In this document: positions 16,716-20,636 of the stretch, piece by piece
Numbering within the stretch: position 1 is the stretch's first letter
Layout: each line of letters opens with the position of its first letter
Assembly (NCBI GenBank): GCA_040382235.1
Contig: JBEIFV010000105.1
Coordinates: 1 to 20,636 of the forward strand
Direction: 5' to 3'
Source of the DNA: JAEUOS01 sp040382235
GTDB taxonomy: Bacteria > Pseudomonadota > Gammaproteobacteria > Burkholderiales > JAEUOS01
Length of the DNA stretch: 20,636 nt
Translations under genes and position numbers: made by a program
The notes under the pieces: model-generated
What the model saw: only the letters and a program-made list of their open reading frames with translations
What the model was told of the DNA's origin: nothing
Databases searched by the model: none

Positions 16716-16787
16716 CGAAATCAGCCGGCTACGCCGGTGATTTCGTACTAGCCAGCCCCGACAAAAGTAGGGGTGTACTTTTGTCGG
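16716..16787. repeat. two-hairpin module, copy 2
   Basis: Same layout as 750-823. Hairpin 1: 8-bp stem (16716-16723 with 16738-16745), one-base bulge, 5-bp stem (16725-16729 with 16733-16737), 3-nt loop. After a 12-nt spacer comes hairpin 2: a 12-bp perfect stem (16758-16769 with 16776-16787) and a 6-nt loop. Stem bases differ from copy 1 but remain paired. It fills the gap between convergent mgtE and the ridA-like gene and abuts the stop codon of the latter. It may act as a transcription stop for one or both genes. Confidence 0.78.
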
Positions 16788-17195
16788 TTACAGCGCAGCG
16801 ATGGCCTGCACCTCAACCAGAAACGGTTCCTGCACCAGACGATCGACCATCAACAGCGTGTTGGGCGGATAGGCGCCGTCCGGGAACATGCGCGGAAACT
16901 CGCGCAGGCGGTAGGTCACGAATTTCGGAATGTCCTGCGAGTGCACCAGGTAGGTGGTGAACTGCACGATATTGCCGAAGCCCGCGCCCTGCGTGGCCAG
17001 CGCTGCACCGAGGTTGGCGAACACTTGCACGCATTGCGCGTCGAAATCGTCGACACCGACCACGTTGCCGGCACGGTCGGCCGAGAGTTGGCCGGCGATG
17101 AACAGGTATTCGCTGGCCTTGACGCGGGTGATCTGGGAATACTGGCCCAGCGGCTTGCCGAGCACATCAGGGTTGAGGATTTTGATATCAGCCAT
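16788..17195 (-). CDS. RidA family (YjgF/YER057c/UK114) protein
   Basis: A 135-residue protein with the RidA chorismate-mutase-like fold pattern: LGQYSQITRVKASEYLFIAG near residues 16-35, a central helix QVFANLGAALATQGAGFGNI, YLVHSQDIPKF, and VEVQAIAAL at the end with E128. RidA proper hydrolyses reactive enamines and imines using an Arg in the motif before the last strand. Here that position is N112 (YPPNTLLMVDRL), so true imine deaminase activity is doubtful and another Rid subfamily is more likely. I chose ATG 17195, preceded by GGAG 6 nt upstream; the frame is open 14 codons further without a better signal. The start region and its -10 element are duplicated at 18389-18435 next to the Bug gene. 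Confidence 0.85.
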   Translation of the reverse strand: MADIKILNPDVLGKPLGQYSQITRVKASEYLFIAGQLSADRAGNVVGVDDFDAQCVQVFANLGAALATQGAGFGNIVQFTTYLVHSQDIPKFVTYRLREFPRMFPDGAYPPNTLLMVDRLVQEPFLVEVQAIAAL

Positions 17196-17227
17196 CGATT
17201 TCTCCAGGGTGAAACGCAAAATATACT
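17181..17227 (-). promoter_or_regulatory. ridA start region and -10, copy A of a duplicated control region
   Basis: Bases 17181-17207 match 18389-18415 at 23 of 27 positions. The AT-rich block AAATATACT (17219-17227) recurs at 18427-18435 at exactly the same distance (26 nt) from the ATG. On the minus strand the block reads AGTATATTT and is the likely -10 of the ridA-like gene. Confidence 0.6.
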
Positions 17228-17273
17228 TGAAGCGCAAGCGGTGGGTGTTTCGTTTGTGGTGCCACTCGATTAT

Positions 17274-17346
17274 TGATCGTTACCAAAAGCATGAGAGCCT
17301 TGCCAGAGGCATGCTTTTGTCATGAATCATGCAATTCTCGATAGGC
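17274..17346 (+). repeat. left arm of a long imperfect inverted repeat
   Basis: Bases 17285-17346 match the reverse complement of 18299-18360 at about 50 of 62 positions without gaps. Weaker pairing extends outward to about 17274 and 18371. Conserved blocks are AAAAGCATGA, TTTTGTCATGAAT and TGCAATTCTCG. The pair encloses about 1.08 kb containing the nucleotidyltransferase unit, like terminal inverted repeats of a mobile cassette. Confidence 0.75.
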
Positions 17347-17548
17347 AGCGCTGCCAGCGTCGCCGGGTGCGGGCAAGTCGCACCACGAAGGAAACCCGCA
17401 CCATGGATGCACGCAGCAAGCCATCAGGCGATGCCTTGGGTGCTATCAGGAGAGCTCTACGCCAGTCGTGACGAGTGCCGGCCCGACATCGGCGATAGAT
17501 CGCGCCACCCGGCGTCGGCCGCACCTTCCTGCAAGCTCGTTGGAAATG
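17347..17548. other. gene-free stretch with a Bug-like start remnant
   Basis: Within the 353-bp gap 17196-17548, this part holds no credible full gene. A 12-bp palindrome GGCAGCGCTGCC overlaps the repeat arm at 17344-17355. Bases 17388-17405 match 18464-18481, the ribosome binding site and ATG of the Bug gene, at 16 of 18 positions. The frame from ATG 17403 reads MDARSKPSGDALG and stops after 22 residues. It is best seen as a decayed copy of the start of a Bug-like gene. The remainder, 17475-17548, shows nothing I recognise. Confidence 0.5.
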
Positions 17549-18025
17549 CTATCCGTCGGCTGTTCTGCGCTTCGAGTGTCTGGGCAACTTGCTCAAGTCG
17601 TCCAGATCTTTCGGGCGGCCAGCCGCCTTTTTGTTGAGCTTCAAATCCTTGAGACCGATCAAATTGACCATTTGGCCGTCAATTCTGTCGACGGTTCTGC
17701 CCTTGAATGCCTGCTTGAATTCAACACCGTCTATCGCGTTGAGTATTTCCAGCCGCATCGGCGGATGCCCCATCCTCACGATGTTGCCACGCTCCATGAA
17801 CACTTGTTCGTTGAGGTCTGGCGTGCTGAACCCAAACTCGCGTACGGCAGCTGTGATGCGCGAGGCATTGTCCCGATGCATGGCGATCCATACGTCCATG
17901 TCAGAGGTCGGACGCGGATAGCCGTAGTAGCCGACGGCATACCCGCCTATCAACAAATACTCAACGCCGTGTTTGTCGAGCAACTTCAAAAACTCTTTGA
18001 AGTCGCGGGGCAGTTTTGTAGCCAT
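17549..18025 (-). CDS. MNT/AbiEii-like nucleotidyltransferase (probable toxin-type partner)
   Basis: A 158-residue soluble protein of the polymerase-beta-type nucleotidyltransferase superfamily. The signature is LLIGGYAVGYYGYPRPTSDM with G27-G28 and the metal-binding pair D42 and D44 (SDMDVWI). The third carboxylate is probably E93 (RLEILNAIDGV). The C-terminal NKKAAGRPKDLDDLSKL is the usual end of the small family (DUF6036-like, near AbiEii and MenT). Known relatives transfer nucleotides to tRNA or protein, or act in toxin-antitoxin pairs; the substrate here is unknown. I chose ATG 18025; it lies inside the 3' end of the upstream small gene (65-nt overlap, different frame), so translation is probably coupled. 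Base composition is lower in G+C than in its neighbours. It sits between the two inverted repeat arms. Confidence 0.82.
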   Translation of the reverse strand: MATKLPRDFKEFLKLLDKHGVEYLLIGGYAVGYYGYPRPTSDMDVWIAMHRDNASRITAAVREFGFSTPDLNEQVFMERGNIVRMGHPPMRLEILNAIDGVEFKQAFKGRTVDRIDGQMVNLIGLKDLKLNKKAAGRPKDLDDLSKLPRHSKRRTADG

Positions 18026-18164
18026 AGGCAATCTGGCGCTGAAATTCGAGCGCAGCCATGCGCTCAGCGTGGCTCGCCTTTGCCCAATACGTCCGGTCGG
18101 CGTCGGCGGCACCTTGAAAATTAGTTACCGCGAATGCGCCGCGGTCAACGACTGGCTTCATCAT
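17961..18164 (-). CDS. small partner protein of the nucleotidyltransferase (candidate antitoxin)
   Basis: A 67-residue protein. Its sequence, with DADRTYWAKASHAERMAALE then RQIAYGYKTAPRLQRVFEVA, resembles a small conserved protein commonly found just upstream of such nucleotidyltransferases. I recognise it from memory of that pairing, not from a search. It is charged, mostly helical, and has no DNA-binding motif that I can identify. Adjacent ATG codons at 18164 and 18161 (and a TTG at 18167) are all possible starts; none has a clear ribosome binding site. Its last 65 nt overlap the nucleotidyltransferase gene. An antitoxin or adaptor role is inferred from context only. Confidence 0.68.
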   Translation of the reverse strand: MMKPVVDRGAFAVTNFQGAADADRTYWAKASHAERMAALEFQRQIAYGYKTAPRLQRVFEVARQTRR

Positions 18165-18170
18165 CAAGTT

Positions 18171-18298
18171 TGCTGGGTGATCTGAGCTTCAATTTTATCG
18201 CACTGACCACCGGCGGCTCGATCGGGATCCTCAAGAACCGTATTGCCGAAGGCTCGCACGGGCACACGTTCTCGCATCGACCGGGGATACCAGGCCGG
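18171..18298 (+). pseudogene. coding-like fragment of unknown origin
   Basis: Between the small partner gene and the right repeat arm, a plus-strand frame reads LSFNFIALTTGGSIGILKNR then IAEGSHGHTFSH with strong G/C preference at third codon positions, unlike the rest of this gap. It has no proper start or ribosome binding site and runs out in the repeat arm. It looks like a piece of a larger gene left by recombination. I do not recognise the parent family. Confidence 0.35.
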
Positions 18299-18371
18299 GC
18301 TTACCGAGAATTGCACAATTCATGACAAAAACTTGTCTCTACCGAGGTTGTCATGCTTTTTGAAATGATCG
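18299..18371 (-). repeat. right arm of the long imperfect inverted repeat
   Basis: Reverse-complement partner of 17274-17346 (about 50 of 62 identical over the core 18299-18360). Just outside it, 18385-18403 is the truncated start of a second ridA-like gene on the minus strand (MAEVK, compared with MADIK of the intact gene). Confidence 0.75.
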
Positions 18372-18388
18372 AAACGTCGGTAGCAAGT

Positions 18389-18481
18389 TTTGACTTCGGC
18401 CATCGATCTCTCCAGCAATCAAGTCCAAATATACTGGCAGCCCAAAAGCCGAATCCCGCTCTCAAGGAAGCCCGCATCATG
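18389..18481. promoter_or_regulatory. divergent ridA'/Bug control region, copy B
   Basis: Contains a decayed ridA-like start on the minus strand (ATG at 18403-18401 with GGAGA before it), the shared AAATATACT block at 18427-18435, and the Bug gene ribosome binding site AAGGAAG (18464-18470) before ATG 18479. The 26-nt distance from the block to the ridA ATG is the same as in copy A. Together with the partial gene and repeat arm, this accounts for the 314-bp gap 18165-18478. Confidence 0.55.
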
Positions 18482-19453
18482 CACCCACGCCGCAAACTTG
18501 TCGTCAGCCTGGCGGCCGCCCCCTTGCTCGCCGGTGTGCCTGGGGCTTTGCGCGCGCAAGCCGCGAATGCGCCGATTCGCATCCTTGTTGGCTTTCCTCC
18601 CGGCGGCACCATCGACGTGGTGGCGCGCGTACTGGCCGATCGCCTCAAGGATGATCTCGGCGCGCCGGTGGTGGTCGAAAGCCGTGTCGGCGCCGGCGGC
18701 CAGCTGGCGGCCCAGGCGCTGAAAAGCGCGGCGCCCGACGGCAAGACCCTGATGCTCGCTCCCGACCACACCATGGTGATCGTGCCCCTGACCCTGAAGG
18801 ACCCGGGCTTTGACGCCACGCGCGACCTGATGGCGGTAGGCCAGGTGGCACGCTATGTGGGCGCCTTCGCCGTCAGCAGCAACCTGGGGGTGAAGAACTT
18901 CGCCGAATACCTGGCCTGGGCGCGCGCCAACCCGACGCTTGCCAACATCGGCATTCCGGCGCCGGGCAGCAAGCCGCACTTCGGCATGCAGGCGCTCTCA
19001 CGCGAAACCCGCGTCGCTTTTACCACTGTGCCCTACAGGGGCTCGGCGCCGCTGGTGCAAGACCTGCTGGGCGGCCAGATCGCCGCCGGCACCACCGCGC
19101 TGGGCGATTTTCTTGAACATCACGCCGCCGGCAAGTTGCGCATCATCGGCGTGATCGACCCGCGCCGTGTGGCGCAAATTCCCGATGTGCCGACTTTCGC
19201 CGAGCAGGGCTACAAGCTCGACCTCAACTACTGGCTCGGCATGTTCGCCCCGGCTGGAACCGCGCGCCCGGTGATCGAGCGTATCAACGCGGCGCTGGTC
19301 AAGGCGCTGGCACAAGCCGATATCCGTGAGCGCATGCAAAAGCTGGTGTTCGAGCCAAGCGCAGGTTCGCCAGCGGCGATGGCGGAGGTGATGGCCGCCG
19401 ACAGCCGCTACTGGGAGCCGCTGGTAAAGGCCTCAGGCTGGACCCTGCAATGA
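18479..19453 (+). CDS. Bug-family (TctC-like) tripartite tricarboxylate transporter substrate-binding protein
   Basis: A 324-residue periplasmic solute-binding protein. The signal peptide MHPRRKLVVSLAAAPLLAGV ends near residues 26-28 (ALRAQA). The mature start PIRILVGFPPGGTIDVVARV carries the Bug ligand-binding loop PGGTIDVVAR with D46. Other family features are DDLGAPVVVESRVGAGGQLA, LMLAPDHTMVIVPL, VPYRGSAPLVQDLLGGQI, and IPDVPTFAEQGY near residue 235. Bug proteins usually bind carboxylates or amino acids and feed TctA/TctB permeases or act in sensing; no tctA/tctB genes adjoin it here. AAGGAAG before ATG 18479 fixes the start; the frame extends further upstream through the control region without conserved sequence. 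Its stop overlaps the start of the aspartate-dehydrogenase-like gene (ATGA), so the two are co-translated. Confidence 0.93.
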   Translation: MHPRRKLVVSLAAAPLLAGVPGALRAQAANAPIRILVGFPPGGTIDVVARVLADRLKDDLGAPVVVESRVGAGGQLAAQALKSAAPDGKTLMLAPDHTMVIVPLTLKDPGFDATRDLMAVGQVARYVGAFAVSSNLGVKNFAEYLAWARANPTLANIGIPAPGSKPHFGMQALSRETRVAFTTVPYRGSAPLVQDLLGGQIAAGTTALGDFLEHHAAGKLRIIGVIDPRRVAQIPDVPTFAEQGYKLDLNYWLGMFAPAGTARPVIERINAALVKALAQADIRERMQKLVFEPSAGSPAAMAEVMAADSRYWEPLVKASGWTLQ

Positions 19454-20253
19454 GCAAGCGGCCGGCGCGGCGCATCGGGCTGATCGGCTTCGGCTTCATC
19501 GGCGCCCAGGTCTACCGCCGCCTTAAAGCGCAACCGGAACTGGGCCTCGAAGTCGCATTCGTCCACAACCGCGATCAAGCGAAGCTGGCCGAGGTTCCGC
19601 GCGACCTGATTCTCGACGACCTGGCCGGCATGCCCGGGCGCCGCTGCGACCTGGTGGTAGAGATGGCCCACCCCGACTACACGCGCCAATGGGGCGAGGC
19701 CATCCTCGCGCACGCCGACTACCTGCCGTTGTCGGTCAACGCGCTGGCCGACCAGGCCCTGCTCGACCGGCTGACAAATCAGGCAACCCGATCCGGCCAG
19801 CGCCTGCTGATTCCGCACGGCGCGCTGATGGGCACCGACAACCTGTTCGAATCACGCCACATGTGGGCCGAGGTCGAGATCACCTTCTACAAGAATCCGG
19901 CCAACATCGACTTCAGCGAATCGGGTTACGACCCGGCGCGGATCAAGGGCGAGACCGTGGTCTATGACGGCCCGGCGCGGGGCATCGCGGCGCTCTACCC
20001 GCGCAACGTCAACACCATGGTCACCTGCGCGCTGGCCACCATCGGCCTTGACCGCTGCCGCGCACGACTCGTCGCCGACCCGGCGCTGAAGGTGGCGATT
20101 GCCGAGGTGCGCGCGGTCGGGCGCGATGGCTCGATACTGCACATGCGCAAGGAACAGCCGGTGAGCGGCGTGTCGGGCACCGAGATGTTTGATTCGCAGT
20201 TTGGCTCGATCATGCGCGCCGCCGGTGTGCGGCAGCCGCTTGGGTTTGTATAG
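19450..20253 (+). CDS. aspartate dehydrogenase-like protein (NAD-binding_3 plus DUF108)
   Basis: A 267-residue dehydrogenase-like protein. The Rossmann nucleotide-binding motif RIGLIGFGFIGAQVYRRL lies at residues 8-25. DLVVEMAHPDYTRQW, LPLSVNALADQALLDRL, LLIPHGALMGTDNL and ALYPRNVNTMVTCALATIGL follow the L-aspartate dehydrogenase (NadX) pattern. In the family the catalytic His lies in a segment like ADPxxxxNxHE. Here this is ADPALKVAIAEV (209-220), with A216 and A218 in place of Asn and His, so aspartate oxidation or oxaloacetate amination as in NadX is doubtful. It overlaps the Bug gene by 4 nt, suggesting that the ligand of the Bug protein and the substrate of this enzyme are linked. The C-terminal RKEQPVSGVSGTEMFDSQFG also differs from classical NadX. 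Confidence 0.82.
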   Translation: MSKRPARRIGLIGFGFIGAQVYRRLKAQPELGLEVAFVHNRDQAKLAEVPRDLILDDLAGMPGRRCDLVVEMAHPDYTRQWGEAILAHADYLPLSVNALADQALLDRLTNQATRSGQRLLIPHGALMGTDNLFESRHMWAEVEITFYKNPANIDFSESGYDPARIKGETVVYDGPARGIAALYPRNVNTMVTCALATIGLDRCRARLVADPALKVAIAEVRAVGRDGSILHMRKEQPVSGVSGTEMFDSQFGSIMRAAGVRQPLGFV

Positions 20254-20485
20254 GGCATCGCAGAAAAAAGACGCAGCGATCAAGCGGAAACCGGTCTATT
20301 GTCGAGAGTCTGCTGATTGGACCATGCCGGATGGTCATTTGCGCTGAGATTGATTGCGGGAAATATGCGCAGGCTTCATCGCGACTGCCGCTACGATTCG
20401 TTCGCTACGCTCACTGCGCTTCGCGGCAGACCCGAAAATCGCCAAAAGCGACCGACTCATCTATCGCCAAAGATGCTTCCTCAGT
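20254..20485. other. gene-free stretch before the insertion sequence
   Basis: No credible gene. It holds a 6-bp hairpin GACCAT/ATGGTC at 20320-20325 and 20331-20336, about 67 nt after the dehydrogenase stop. Farther on, CTGCCGC and GCGGCAG form an inverted pair around a 30-nt loop near 20385-20430. Either could help end transcription, but no U-run follows. Otherwise I see nothing in it. Confidence 0.4.
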
Positions 20486-20636
20486 AGTGTCCGGCTAAAC
20501 AGCCAGTAGGGTCTTTTAGATCGTTGATAGGAGCGGGTTTGCGGGCGATTTCAAGTGGTGTCGATTTGAACGTGGAATTGCGGTTCGGGCAGGATTCCGG
20601 GCTTTGGCCCGGAGGCCAGCATGAACACCGGCAAGA
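20486..20636 (+). mobile_element. left end of a probable IS4-family insertion sequence
   Basis: The segment starts with AGTGTCCGGCTAAAC, resembling the terminal repeat of IS4-family elements of the DUF4372 transposase type. After an untranslated leader of about 135 nt it reaches a transposase start at 20621 with GGAGG at 20611-20615. A 7-bp hairpin (20596-20602 with 20607-20613) covers part of that ribosome binding site. The right end and any target-site duplication lie outside the window, so the exact left border is provisional. Confidence 0.6.
20621..20636 (+). CDS. transposase, first five codons (runs off the window)
   Basis: Only MNTGK is visible. This matches the usual first residues of IS4-family (DUF4372) transposases as I remember them, and it follows GGAGG with 5-nt spacing and an insertion-sequence-like terminus. 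Five residues are weak evidence on their own; the call depends on the context. Confidence 0.5.

Noticed and set aside
17327..17524. 65-codon minus-strand open frame next to the left repeat arm
   Set aside because: Arg-rich translation without a ribosome binding site, overlapping the repeat arm and the Bug-like start remnant; no evidence that it is a gene.
18026..18112. 29-codon N-terminal extension of the nucleotidyltransferase
   Set aside because: It runs through the partner gene in another frame, is Arg-rich and shows no conserved sequence; the family start corresponds to ATG 18025.

Overview
The window is a high-GC stretch of a Gram-negative chromosome that reads as betaproteobacterial, most likely Rhodocyclales or a close relative. 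This is inferred from three things: the RNB nuclease / TonB / MtgA neighbourhood, the Bug-type periplasmic binding protein, and the general codon use. There are no rRNA, tRNA or CRISPR features that I can see.

Layout. Positions 1-1771 carry two minus-strand genes: the N-terminal part of an M48 membrane metalloprotease (cut by the window edge) and an AIM24/TIGR00266 protein. From about 1766 a plus-strand cluster runs through an RNase II-type exoribonuclease, a TonB-like protein, a double-PAS GGDEF-EAL protein and the peptidoglycan glycosyltransferase MtgA. A 169-bp palindromic element begins inside the mtgA stop codon. A tight minus-strand signalling operon follows (12309 to 7891): a large Cache-HAMP-GAF-GAF histidine kinase, a lone receiver domain, and a receiver fused to a class III nucleotide cyclase. 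The genes are 1 nt apart or overlap by ATGA. Divergent from it is an O-acetylhomoserine sulfhydrylase-type gene (metY). Then come an orphan ABC_sub_bind lipid/solute-binding protein (minus), an MgtE magnesium channel (plus), and a RidA-family protein (minus).

Positions 17180-18480 form a mosaic. Imperfect inverted repeats of about 62-73 nt enclose a two-gene overlapping unit: a small protein and an MNT/AbiEii-like nucleotidyltransferase. Two diverged copies of a divergent ridA/Bug control region lie on either side or partly inside. After it come an intact Bug-family solute-binding gene and an ATGA-overlapping aspartate-dehydrogenase-like gene. The window ends in the left end of what looks like an IS4-family insertion sequence.

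The most interesting non-coding structure is a composite two-hairpin module present twice (750-823 and 16716-16787). Both copies have the same architecture, the same 12-nt spacer and different stem sequences that still pair, and both directly follow the stop codon of a minus-strand gene. The most interesting coding structures are the inverted-repeat-bounded nucleotidyltransferase cassette and the kinase/receiver/cyclase operon, which may connect a periplasmic signal to a cyclic nucleotide. Several enzymes lack a family key residue (RidA Arg, aspartate dehydrogenase His, cyclase specificity Lys), so their exact chemistry should not be taken from the family name.
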